From Candidatus Epulonipiscium sp. (lineage in GTDB: Bacteria > Bacillota > Clostridia > Lachnospirales > Cellulosilyticaceae): a DNA stretch of 35,241 nucleotides. Shown here piece after piece: positions 8,771 through 16,011 of this stretch. The stretch spans positions 1 through 35,241 of the forward strand of contig JAAYSX010000017.1 of assembly GCA_012518255.1 (NCBI GenBank), given 5' to 3'. The position numbers and the translations under genes were made by a program. The notes under the pieces were generated by a model, which saw only the letters and a program-made list of their open reading frames with translations, ran no database searches and was not told the DNA's origin. Within the stretch, counting starts at the first letter, position 1. Each line of letters begins with the position of its first letter.

Positions 8771-10261
8771 CTATGCCTTTGTATCAAAGCGGTAACGCCC
8801 TGGTTTTACTTCTTGTTTAACTTCCTCTTCTAGGGTAAAGTTTTCTTCCATACTTACATAAGAGACAGAGCTTAAATCATACCCCTTATTTTTTAAACCA
8901 CCCTTAAGCAAATCAATTTTACCTTTAACTATATCTTCTATTTCCTTACTTTCAGTCTTAAACTGGACACTTATTTGATTATTATACTTTCTTATATAGC
9001 TTTCTACCGTCCCAAGGTAAACTGTTTCTAAGGAAATTAACATACTAGCTTCCTTATAGCTTTGCTTATGTTTCTTTTCCTTATTAAATATATAAAGTTC
9101 CCCATGCTTATATTGATTGTTTATAAGTAGCGGAATATGTATAATTGTATCATATTTACTTGAAATATTTAAGAATTCAAGGTTAGATTTAACATTGGAA
9201 TATAAAGATAGCCTCTCTTCCCTGGGCCCTCTATCATCTATTTTCTCTAGTCCATCAGCAAGCTTATATATTTCCTTATAAAGTTCTTTTATATTTTTAA
9301 GCTTTAGGTCACTCTTATTTTTGATATTTTTAGGGTCTACAAATAAAAGCTCTTTAAAAATATTAGATATTTCTTCCTTAATTTCAGTAAGGTTTTTTCC
9401 ATTTAAAGAAGACAAAGAGGCCTTGCTAAGGTTACCATCTTTGTCAAATATTTGCTCTATTAATTGTGATTTATCTTCTGATCCCGATTCAATTTGCTGG
9501 TCGTTTTCCAGGATAGGTAAGTCAGATTTGCTAGTCTGGTTAGTCCTATTATCTAGGTCAGCCTTATTTTCTAAATGGCCCTGCTGCTGGCTATCTAGTG
9601 CTTCCTTTAAAATTGTATGTACCTTTTCCAAAAATTCAGGGTTATCACTTTCTAGTATATTATCTATAATTTGCTCTAACTGACCCTGTAGTTTAATCTC
9701 CCCATTTTCATATGCCTCAACCTGACTAAGGCTACTTGGCGTTATGGGTATTTCATTTTCAAGCATTGAAAGTAATGAATCCATGGATAGATTTGATGAT
9801 TTAAGACCTATCTCAAGCTGCCTTATACTATCCTTATTAATTGGAAGCATTTTTTGCATTAAAGATTTAACTGCCCTTTGGGAAGTTTCCGTAACTTCTA
9901 AATTTAATTCTTTTAAAATATTATCTACATCTATATCAGTATCCTGACCCTTACCCTCATTAGCGGTAACAGCCTCCATTATAACCTGTTTACCAACTAT
10001 ATCTTTAACTACGAAGGTTACCTTCTCACCTATATGTAGATTAAGTGCATTATTAAGTGTAGCCTCAAATACGCTACCATCTTCAAGCATTAGCTTTATT
10101 TCCTTTTGCATACTGTCAATTATTTCAACACTAAATAAGTCTCCAATCTTTATGTTTTGGAGTAAAAGCTTATTTACACCATCAGAAAGTGTCTTACTTA
10201 CTTGATTATCTCCAGTTTGTATAGTATAGGAACCCTCATGTCTATTTAGTGAAATATCCAT
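8771..10261 (-). CDS. FliK-like (flagellar hook-length C-domain-like) protein of unknown function
   Basis: A 496-residue, largely hydrophilic protein without signal peptide or membrane helix. Residues about 30-105 are beta-rich. A long charged linker follows. Residues about 370-480 resemble the FliK C-terminal domain, with HGELYIF, then ISVQFKTESKEIEDIVKGKI and LLKGGLKNKGYDLSSVSYVSM. FliK's C-domain normally binds the FlhB C-domain to switch export specificity, and the next gene encodes just such a domain, so the two products may interact (inference). No other flagellar gene is in the window. The start has AGGAGGG. It corresponds by position to Bacillus ylqG. Confidence 0.7.
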   Translation of the reverse strand: MDISLNRHEGSYTIQTGDNQVSKTLSDGVNKLLLQNIKIGDLFSVEIIDSMQKEIKLMLEDGSVFEATLNNALNLHIGEKVTFVVKDIVGKQVIMEAVTANEGKGQDTDIDVDNILKELNLEVTETSQRAVKSLMQKMLPINKDSIRQLEIGLKSSNLSMDSLLSMLENEIPITPSSLSQVEAYENGEIKLQGQLEQIIDNILESDNPEFLEKVHTILKEALDSQQQGHLENKADLDNRTNQTSKSDLPILENDQQIESGSEDKSQLIEQIFDKDGNLSKASLSSLNGKNLTEIKEEISNIFKELLFVDPKNIKNKSDLKLKNIKELYKEIYKLADGLEKIDDRGPREERLSLYSNVKSNLEFLNISSKYDTIIHIPLLINNQYKHGELYIFNKEKKHKQSYKEASMLISLETVYLGTVESYIRKYNNQISVQFKTESKEIEDIVKGKIDLLKGGLKNKGYDLSSVSYVSMEENFTLEEEVKQEVKPGRYRFDTKA

Positions 10262-10272
10262 AATTAACCCTC

Positions 10273-11046
10273 CTAGTTATGCAAAATATTATTTAGAAAG
10301 CTCATTCTATGAATTTTTGTAGGTCCAAACTCCTTTATAGCTGTTTTATGGTCAAAACTTCCATACCCCTTATTAGATTTCCAGTTGTAATTAGGATACA
10401 AGCTATCATATTCTATCATTATACGATCCCTTGTGACTTTTGCTATAATGCTTGCTGCAGCAATGCTTATACTTTTGTAGTCTCCTTTAACAATAGAATG
10501 TTGTTTTATGTTGGCATTAGCTAAGGGAATGGTTTGATTTCCATCAACAAGTATTAGGTCTATTTCTTGTTCCATATTAAATACGGCATACTCCATAGCT
10601 TTAAATGTAGCTTGGAGTATGTTTATCTGATCTATTATTTGGGGCTCTACTATTCCCACGCCTACTGCTATTGCCTTATCCATTATTTCATCATAAAGCC
10701 TATTTCTTTCTTCTTCAGATAGTTTTTTAGAGTCATTAATACCGTCTAGCTTAAGATTATATGGCAGAACAACTGAAGCTGCTACTACTGGGCCAGCTAA
10801 TGGTCCCCTGCCTGCCTCATCAACACCTGCTAAAAGGTATCTCCCATTATCCTCAAAGACTTTATCAAATTCCAGCATATAGTCTACTCTTTCTATATCT
10901 TCAAGGTATTTATTATATTTATCCTTATACTGCCTGCAAATTTGCTGAACACCCTTCCTAGGGTCCTCCTGGAATCTTACAATAAGGTCTGGTATAAGTT
11001 TAATATTTTCTTCTTTAAAAATTTGCCTTATTTCTTTAATTGTCAT
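10273..11046 (-). CDS. rnhB: Ribonuclease HII
   Basis: Cleaves RNA in RNA/DNA hybrids and at single ribonucleotides in DNA, as in Okazaki primers. The catalytic signature DEAGRGPLAGPVVAA is near residue 75, followed by NDSKKLSEEER, LVDGN and AKVTRDRIM, all expected for type II. About 75 residues precede the core, as in other Firmicute RNase HII proteins. I placed the start at ATG 11046, with AAAGG 7 bases upstream; an ATG five codons earlier has no site. It overlaps the end of rbgA by 11 bases, which suggests translational coupling. Confidence 0.96.
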   Translation of the reverse strand: MTIKEIRQIFKEENIKLIPDLIVRFQEDPRKGVQQICRQYKDKYNKYLEDIERVDYMLEFDKVFEDNGRYLLAGVDEAGRGPLAGPVVAASVVLPYNLKLDGINDSKKLSEEERNRLYDEIMDKAIAVGVGIVEPQIIDQINILQATFKAMEYAVFNMEQEIDLILVDGNQTIPLANANIKQHSIVKGDYKSISIAAASIIAKVTRDRIMIEYDSLYPNYNWKSNKGYGSFDHKTAIKEFGPTKIHRMSFLNNILHN

Positions 11047-11893
11047 CTTTAGGCCTTTCAATTGTAATATTACCTAGCTTGCCCGCCCTAAATTCATCAA
11101 GTAATATTTGTGCTGTACGAAGTTGGTCAACTTCTCCTCCTGCAATAATAAAACCTCTTTTTCTTGCGATTTTATCAAATATAATATCAGGGCTATCCTG
11201 GTCTTCTATTTGGATTTTGTATCTATTAGTTAGTGCATCAGGTTCAATAGTTTCAAGTCTCTCTATTAGTTTATAGGATAGGGTAACTACATCTAGTATA
11301 TCATCCTTTATAGATCCTATAAAAGCTAGGTCAAGGGCAACATTTTTATCCTCGAACTTAGGCCATAAAATTCCTGGTGTATCTAAAAGTTCAAATCCCT
11401 TTCTAATCTTTATCCACTGCTTTCCTTTTGTAACACCAGGCCTATCACCTGTTTTAGCACTGGCCTTTCCGGAAAGTTTATTAATAAAGGTAGACTTGCC
11501 CACATTAGGTATTCCAACTATCATAGCCCTAATAGGCCTATTTATTCTGCCCCGCTTACGGTCAGCTTCTATCTTGTCCTTCATTATATCTCTTGATACC
11601 TGTATTACCTTATTAACCCCAGCCCCGTCTATTGAATTTACCTCTACTACATGGGCACCTTGGTTTTCATACCAAGCCTTCCACTGCCTGGTTATATTCT
11701 TATCTGCCAGATCTGCCTTATTAAGTAGAATAATTTTAGGTTTATTTGGTGCAAATACATCTATATCCGGATTCTTACTACTTAATGGAGCCCTAGCATC
11801 AACGAGTTCTATTACTATGTCTATAATCTTTAAGTTTTCTATAATTATTTTCTTAGTTTTTGTCATATGGCCTGGATACCACTGTATATTCAT
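11036..11893 (-). CDS. ylqF: Ribosome biogenesis GTPase RbgA (YlqF)
   Basis: GTPase required for late assembly of the 50S subunit. It is circularly permuted: the G4 motif LLNKADLAD (about residue 59) comes before G1 GIPNVGKSTF (about 128) and G3 DTPGILWP (about 172). The N-terminus MNIQWYPGHMTKTKK is the family hallmark. The ATG at 11893 has AGGTG 6 bases upstream; that same GTG could be read as a start at 11902, but this would leave no binding site. Position between lepB and rnhB is conserved in Clostridia. Confidence 0.97.
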   Translation of the reverse strand: MNIQWYPGHMTKTKKIIIENLKIIDIVIELVDARAPLSSKNPDIDVFAPNKPKIILLNKADLADKNITRQWKAWYENQGAHVVEVNSIDGAGVNKVIQVSRDIMKDKIEADRKRGRINRPIRAMIVGIPNVGKSTFINKLSGKASAKTGDRPGVTKGKQWIKIRKGFELLDTPGILWPKFEDKNVALDLAFIGSIKDDILDVVTLSYKLIERLETIEPDALTNRYKIQIEDQDSPDIIFDKIARKRGFIIAGGEVDQLRTAQILLDEFRAGKLGNITIERPKDDN

Positions 11894-11911
11894 TCTTAAC
11901 ACCTGCTTATA

Positions 11912-12415
11912 TTATTTAACTAGTTTAATTCTATTAAGTGGCCATACATTAATAAAGGGCTTTGCATATATAGCCTTTCTATGAATCATTCCAAAATATC
12001 TGCTGTCCTCGCTATCATCCCTGTTATCACCCATTACAAAATATCTGTCCTCAGCTATCTCTAAAGGCAAGGAATTGTCAGCCATCATAAACTCATAGGT
12101 ACTGTCTTCTTCATATAAATAAGGTTCATCTAGCTCCTTGCCGTTTACATACACCTTACCACCCCTAATATCTAAGGTATCTCCTGGCACAGCTATAACC
12201 CTTTTTATAAGTCTTGTTTTCTTATGATGAAAAGAAACAACTTCCCCTCTTTTGGGGGCTGTAAAATAATAGGGTAGCCTATTAATTATCAAGCAATCAT
12301 TCGGTTCAATAGTTGGTAACATAGAACCTGTGGGTACACGTGTTGGAGTTATAACAAATCTTAAAATTACAAATGCTATAATAAATAAAAGTGCAGTGTC
12401 TAAAGCCTTTTTCAC
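11912..12415 (-). CDS. lepB: Signal peptidase I (third of three tandem copies)
   Basis: Membrane serine protease that removes signal peptides from exported proteins. It has 167 residues with one N-terminal transmembrane helix (about 5-22). The catalytic serine is Ser31 in PTGSMLPTIE and the general-base lysine is Lys71 in LIKRVIAVPGD. The C-terminal signature MGDNRDDSEDSRYFG is intact. It is closely related to the copy directly upstream: by my alignment about three quarters of the last 89 residues are identical, so it looks like a fairly recent duplicate. The gap between them is 18 bases. All catalytic residues are present, so it should be active. Confidence 0.95.
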   Translation of the reverse strand: MKKALDTALLFIIAFVILRFVITPTRVPTGSMLPTIEPNDCLIINRLPYYFTAPKRGEVVSFHHKKTRLIKRVIAVPGDTLDIRGGKVYVNGKELDEPYLYEEDSTYEFMMADNSLPLEIAEDRYFVMGDNRDDSEDSRYFGMIHRKAIYAKPFINVWPLNRIKLVK

Positions 12416-12433
12416 TTTACTCCTCTTTTCCTC

Positions 12434-12973
12434 TTATTTAACTCTCCCTATTCTATTAAGTGGCCATATCCTAAATCCTGATTTAGCATAAATTGCCTTC
12501 CTGTGTATCATTCCAAAATGCCTACTATCTTCACTATTATTTCTATTATCTCCCATTAAAAAATATCTATCCTCAGGGATTTCTATTGGGAATACATCCT
12601 CTTCCATCATAAAGACATATGTGCTATCTGGCTCATTTAAATAGGGCTCATCAAGTTCTTCACCATTTACATATACCTTGCCATCCCTAATATCTAAGGT
12701 GTCCCCTGGTACAGCTATAACCCTTTTGATAAGTTCCTTATCATTATGGAAAATTACAATTTCCCCTGCCTTTGGATTTTTAAAGTATAAAGGCACCCTA
12801 TTAATGATTAAATGATCATCTATCTCTATTGTTGGAATCATAGAGCCTGTCGGGATATAAGTATGAGTTATAATAAACTTTGTAATAAAAAGTGCAATTA
12901 CTATAGCAATACCAATATCCACAATCCAATTTATAATTTCCTTAAATACCTCTTTTTTTGTATATTTACCCAA
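12434..12973 (-). CDS. lepB: Signal peptidase I (second of three tandem copies)
   Basis: Type I signal peptidase of 179 residues with a transmembrane helix at about 16-35. Ser44 in PTGSMIPTIE and Lys83 in LIKRVIAVPGD form the catalytic dyad, and MGDNRNNSEDSRHFG is the C-terminal family motif. It shares the block FGMIHRKAIYAK and the WPLNRI ending with the next copy, which marks the two as sister duplicates. It lies 14 bases after the first copy. Differences in the substrate-binding region between copies could give different preferences (inference). Confidence 0.95.
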   Translation of the reverse strand: MGKYTKKEVFKEIINWIVDIGIAIVIALFITKFIITHTYIPTGSMIPTIEIDDHLIINRVPLYFKNPKAGEIVIFHNDKELIKRVIAVPGDTLDIRDGKVYVNGEELDEPYLNEPDSTYVFMMEEDVFPIEIPEDRYFLMGDNRNNSEDSRHFGMIHRKAIYAKSGFRIWPLNRIGRVK

Positions 12974-12987
12974 ATCTTACCTCTTTT

Positions 12988-13560
12988 CTATCTATAAAAT
13001 TCCATCTTCCAAAAAGGCCATACCTTCATAAATATTTTACCTTCTATGTTATTTTCTGATACTAAGCCAATCTCCTTATGCCTGCTATCCATACTTTCAC
13101 CACAATTATCTCCTAAGACAAAGTAGGAATCTTTGGGCACAATAATAGGATAATGCATATTACCTGGATCTATATCAGGTAGATCAAGCATTTCATTATT
13201 TATATATAAATTTCCATTAATTATTTTTATTTCATCTCCTGGAATACCAAATATTCTTTTCACAATACTTATCTCATTTTTTTCTGGATCAAGATGTCTA
13301 AATGTTACTATATCATGTCTTTCTGGTGTTTTTATAAGATATGTAAGTTTATTAATTAATACTGTTTCCCCATTTTTAAAGGTTGGGGACATTGAGTTTC
13401 CTGCAACATACATATTCTGAAAAGCAAATGTTGTTATTATATATACAATTAAGCCTGCAATGGCAATATCTATAACCCAATCTAATATATAGCCTCTCCA
13501 AAAGAATAGTGTTTTAGGTTTTTTATTTAAAGACTTGAGAATTTTTTTATCTGTCTTCAT
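12988..13560 (-). CDS. lepB: Signal peptidase I (first of three tandem copies, divergent)
   Basis: Type I signal peptidase of 190 residues. A basic tail and a transmembrane helix (about 26-46) precede the catalytic Ser56 in AGNSMSPTF; Lys101 lies in IVKRIFGIPGDE and the family motif reads LGDNCGESMDSR. It is clearly diverged from the two copies that follow, so the split between them is older. It begins the gene group downstream of the rplS terminators and so probably opens a new transcription unit, although I could not identify a convincing promoter. The likely ribosome-binding site GGTGG is 9-10 bases before the ATG. Confidence 0.95.
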   Translation of the reverse strand: MKTDKKILKSLNKKPKTLFFWRGYILDWVIDIAIAGLIVYIITTFAFQNMYVAGNSMSPTFKNGETVLINKLTYLIKTPERHDIVTFRHLDPEKNEISIVKRIFGIPGDEIKIINGNLYINNEMLDLPDIDPGNMHYPIIVPKDSYFVLGDNCGESMDSRHKEIGLVSENNIEGKIFMKVWPFWKMEFYR

Positions 13561-13610
13561 AAGGCCATACCACCATCCATTATTAAATTTTCGAAATCTT
13601 ATTTAAACAT

Positions 13611-13650
13611 TTTTGTATAGTGGGAAATAAGGCTTTCCCACTATACAAAA
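13611..13650 (-). terminator. Second hairpin after rplS (perfect 17-bp stem)
   Basis: Perfect inverted repeat, arms 13611-13627 and 13634-13650, with a 6-base loop. The arms start with T4 and end with A4, so it reads as a terminator on either strand. It lies between the rplS terminator and lepB. Confidence 0.7.
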
Positions 13651-13674
13651 ATGGGGACTATAAAAAGTCCCCAT
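13651..13674 (-). terminator. Rho-independent terminator of rplS
   Basis: Perfect 9-bp stem, ATGGGGACT at 13651-13659 and AGTCCCCAT at 13666-13674, loop of 6. On the minus strand it starts a few bases after the rplS stop and is followed by TTTTTG. It is a classical terminator closing the ylxM-to-rplS unit. Confidence 0.9.
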
Positions 13675-13677
13675 CTT

Positions 13678-14025
13678 TTATCGGATTAATTCCTTTACTT
13701 TAGCGTTTTTACCAACACGGTCACGTAAGTAATAAAGTTTAGCCCTTCTAACTTGCCCTCTTCTAACTACCTCGATACTTGCAATATTTGGGGAATGTAC
13801 AGGCCATGTTCTTTCAACACCTACACCGTATGAAAGTCTTCTAACTGTAAAAGTCTCTCTTACTCCACCATTTTGCCTTTTAAGGACAATTCCTTCAAAC
13901 ATTTGAAGACGTTCACGCTCTCCCTCTTTGATTCTTACATTAACGCGAACTACGTCACCTATATTGAATTCTGGGAGATCCTTATTTAATTGTTCCTCTT
14001 CCAGAGCTCGAATAATTTCGTTCAT
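13678..14025 (-). CDS. rplS: 50S ribosomal protein L19
   Basis: Ribosomal protein at the 30S-50S interface. It has 115 residues, the normal length, with the typical [19 protein letters not shown] start region, [32 protein letters not shown] and [14 protein letters not shown]. An AAGGAGG-type site precedes the ATG. It is the last gene of the ffh-rpsP-khpA-rimM-trmD-rplS unit, is preceded by an apparent L19 leader, and is followed by two hairpins. Confidence 0.98.
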   Translation of the reverse strand: MNEIIRALEEEQLNKDLPEFNIGDVVRVNVRIKEGERERLQMFEGIVLKRQNGGVRETFTVRRLSYGVGVERTWPVHSPNIASIEVVRRGQVRRAKLYYLRDRVGKNAKVKELIR

Positions 14026-14045
14026 TGCTCTTCCTCCTTATTTAT

Positions 14046-14086
14046 CCCGGGTGTTCTTATTATGCTAGATAACAGCGGACCACCTC
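14046..14086 (-). promoter_or_regulatory. Probable L19 (rplS) mRNA leader
   Basis: Between trmD and rplS the minus strand reads GAGGTGGTCCGCTGTTAT and, about 15 bases on, AACACCCGGG. GGTG can pair with CACC, and GTTAT with the ATAAT inside it. Placement and pattern fit the ribosomal protein L19 leader of Firmicutes, through which L19 is thought to limit its own synthesis. I base this on pattern memory and context; a covariance search would settle it. Confidence 0.6.
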
Positions 14087-14115
14087 ATTAATATTACTCT
14101 AAAATTATATCATGA

Positions 14116-14862
14116 CTATTTTATAATTGCAATTGAATTCTTGTATTTCTTCAAAAATTTCTTATCCTCTTGGCTTAGTTTAGCATCTTTTAGCAAATCC
14201 TGTCGTCTTTCATATGTTGCAATTAAAGATTGCTCCCTACGCCACCTATCAATATTGGCATGATGCCCAGATAGTAGAACTTCTGGAACCTTTTTGCCCA
14301 TGAACTCCAGAGGTCTTGTATAGTGGGGATGTTCTAGCAGAGAATATGAAAAAGATTCTTCTTCATGGGACTCTTCCTTACCCAAAACTCCTGGAATCAG
14401 CCTACAAATAGAGTCAATCATAACCATAGCAGGTAACTCCCCACCGGTTAAAATATAATCTCCTATTGAATATTCATCGGTTACAATTTCATCAATAACC
14501 CTTTGGTCTATCCCCTCATAATGTCCGCATAAAAAAATCAATTCTTCTTCCTTTGCTAATTCCCTAGCATGGCTTTGGGTAAAGGTTTTGCCTCTAGGGG
14601 TCATGTGAATGACCCGAACATTGGGATGACTTTCCCGGGTTACATCCTTATAGGCCCTATAAATAGGTCCTGGCTGCATAACCATGCCAGCACCCCCACC
14701 ATAAGGATAATCATCCACCTTATAGTGTTTATTATTAGAGTAATCCCTAATATTAACTGGATTTATGGTAATTAGCTTATTTTCCTGGGCCCTTCCTATC
14801 ATACTATGGGATAGGCTTGAAGAAATCATTTCAGGAAATAATGTTAATACTGATATTTTCAT
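14116..14862 (-). CDS. trmD: tRNA (guanine37-N1)-methyltransferase TrmD
   Basis: SAM-dependent enzyme of the SPOUT (trefoil-knot) class that methylates G37 beside the anticodon and prevents +1 frameshifting. The 248-residue protein has MKISVLTLFPEMI at the start, YPYGGGAGMVMQPGP, LCGHYEGIDQRV and EYSIGDYILTGGELPAM (the knot), then HPHYTRP in the C-terminal domain. Its ATG overlaps the rimM stop as ATGA, a coupled arrangement. RimM, TrmD and L19 form one of the most conserved bacterial gene strings. Confidence 0.98.
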   Translation of the reverse strand: MKISVLTLFPEMISSSLSHSMIGRAQENKLITINPVNIRDYSNNKHYKVDDYPYGGGAGMVMQPGPIYRAYKDVTRESHPNVRVIHMTPRGKTFTQSHARELAKEEELIFLCGHYEGIDQRVIDEIVTDEYSIGDYILTGGELPAMVMIDSICRLIPGVLGKEESHEEESFSYSLLEHPHYTRPLEFMGKKVPEVLLSGHHANIDRWRREQSLIATYERRQDLLKDAKLSQEDKKFLKKYKNSIAIIK

Positions 14863-15380
14863 AGTTCCCTAAGTCCTTCTAATAAATGCACAGTCATTAT
14901 ATTTTCCTTAAGATTTACATCTTTAATGCAATCTTTAATTGCAGGTATAAGTATTTCTTTTGAAGACGAGCTGCTACTATCTTTAACAACGTATACATCG
15001 TTTGCAGCTGTAAATAATATATCTACAATCTCTCCTAGATCTTCCCCATCTTCTGTAACCACCTTCATATTATATAGGTCCCCTATATAATATTCGTTAT
15101 CATCTAAAGGAAGGGCTAGTTCTCTAGGTATTTTTAGGACATAGGTTTTAAATCTCTCTGCCTTAGTCATATCATCTATACCCTTTAGCTTAAGAAGTAC
15201 AAACTGTTTAAAATACCTTACACTTTCAATAGGAAATTCAATTAGCTCATCCCCTACTTCTACTAGCACATTATCTAAAAGTTCATATCGTGTAACATCA
15301 TCGGTACTTGGTATTACTTTAAACTCACCTTTTACTCCATGAGTATTAACTATTGTTCCAATTTCCATGTACTGTCCCAC
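14859..15380 (-). CDS. rimM: 16S rRNA processing / 30S maturation factor RimM
   Basis: Assists maturation of the 30S head by binding S19. The 173-residue protein has the N-terminal RimM domain (IGTIVNTHGVKGEFKV, later RYFKQFVLLKLKGID) and a PRC-barrel (YYIGDLYNMKVVTEDGEDLGE). The start is GTG at 15380, with AGGAGG 6 bases upstream; the ATG four codons later is too far from that site. It ends in a 4-base overlap with trmD. About 94 bases of structured sequence separate it from khpA. Confidence 0.96.
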   Translation of the reverse strand: MGQYMEIGTIVNTHGVKGEFKVIPSTDDVTRYELLDNVLVEVGDELIEFPIESVRYFKQFVLLKLKGIDDMTKAERFKTYVLKIPRELALPLDDNEYYIGDLYNMKVVTEDGEDLGEIVDILFTAANDVYVVKDSSSSSSKEILIPAIKDCIKDVNLKENIMTVHLLEGLREL

Positions 15381-15413
15381 TGTCTTCCTCCTTAAAACTT
15401 TAATAAAGTTAGT

Positions 15414-15466
15414 AGGCTTACCAAGCCTTATTACATAATAATAGGGCTAGGAAATCATCCTAACCC
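15414..15466 (-). other. Two hairpins between khpA and rimM
   Basis: A 9-bp stem (15444-15452 with 15458-15466, one G-U pair) is followed on the minus strand by TATTATTAT. It may act as a weak terminator or attenuator after khpA. A second perfect 6-bp stem lies at 15414-15419 and 15423-15428, flanked by TAATAA/TTATTA that could extend it. Either could adjust expression of rimM relative to rpsP-khpA. Confidence 0.5.
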
Positions 15467-15474
15467 TTAAGTAA

Positions 15475-15705
15475 TTATTGTGTAATTTGAACTACAACTC
15501 TCTTACTTTCCTTGGTTGCAGCTGCCTTAACAACGGTTCTTATTGCCTTAGCAATTCTACCTTGTTTTCCAATAACTTTACCCATATCATCTGGTGCAAC
15601 TTTAAGTTCAAGTGTGATTGTGCGTTCGTCTTCAATCTCTATGACTTCAACTTTATCTGGTTCATCTACCAGTGCTTTTGCAACAGTCAACACTAATTCT
15701 TTCAT
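15475..15705 (-). CDS. khpA: KH-domain RNA-binding protein KhpA
   Basis: Small 76-residue single KH-domain protein (YlqC/KhpA family). The RNA-binding loop is [11 protein letters not shown], with GKQG as the GxxG motif. In Firmicutes KhpA pairs with KhpB (Jag) and influences cell division, elongation and small-RNA action. GGAGGG sits 6 bases before the ATG. Its place right after rpsP and before rimM is conserved. Confidence 0.95.
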   Translation of the reverse strand: MKELVLTVAKALVDEPDKVEVIEIEDERTITLELKVAPDDMGKVIGKQGRIAKAIRTVVKAAATKESKRVVVQITQ

Positions 15706-15728
15706 TGAATTCCCTCCAATGTCTTACA

Positions 15729-15977
15729 CTACTTAGTTGTTATACCGGATTTATTTAATAATGCTTTAACAGTATCTGTAGGTTGTGCTCCATTATCAAG
15801 CCATTTTTGTACTGATTCTGTTTTAATACTTAATTCGGTTGGATTTACAGTAGGATTGTAGTATCCAACTTCTTCAATAAACTTTCCGTCTCTTGGAGAT
15901 CTTGAATCTGCTACAACTATTCTATAAAAAGGCGCTTTCTTTGCACCAATTCTTTTTAAACGAATTTTAACTGCCAT
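15729..15977 (-). CDS. rpsP: 30S ribosomal protein S16
   Basis: Ribosomal protein S16, 82 residues, normal length. [20 protein letters not shown] and [21 protein letters not shown] are family signatures. The ATG at 15977 has GGAGGTG upstream; an in-frame start six codons earlier would place this site inside the gene and is unlikely. It lies 34 bases after ffh. Confidence 0.98.
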   Translation of the reverse strand: MAVKIRLKRIGAKKAPFYRIVVADSRSPRDGKFIEEVGYYNPTVNPTELSIKTESVQKWLDNGAQPTDTVKALLNKSGITTK

Positions 15978-16011
15978 TTCTTTCACCTCCAGCAATTACA
16001 TATTATATATT

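Noticed and set aside
11496-11984. 162-codon plus-strand open frame opposite ylqF and lepB
   Set aside because: It crosses the boundary of two well-supported minus-strand genes and has no recognisable features.
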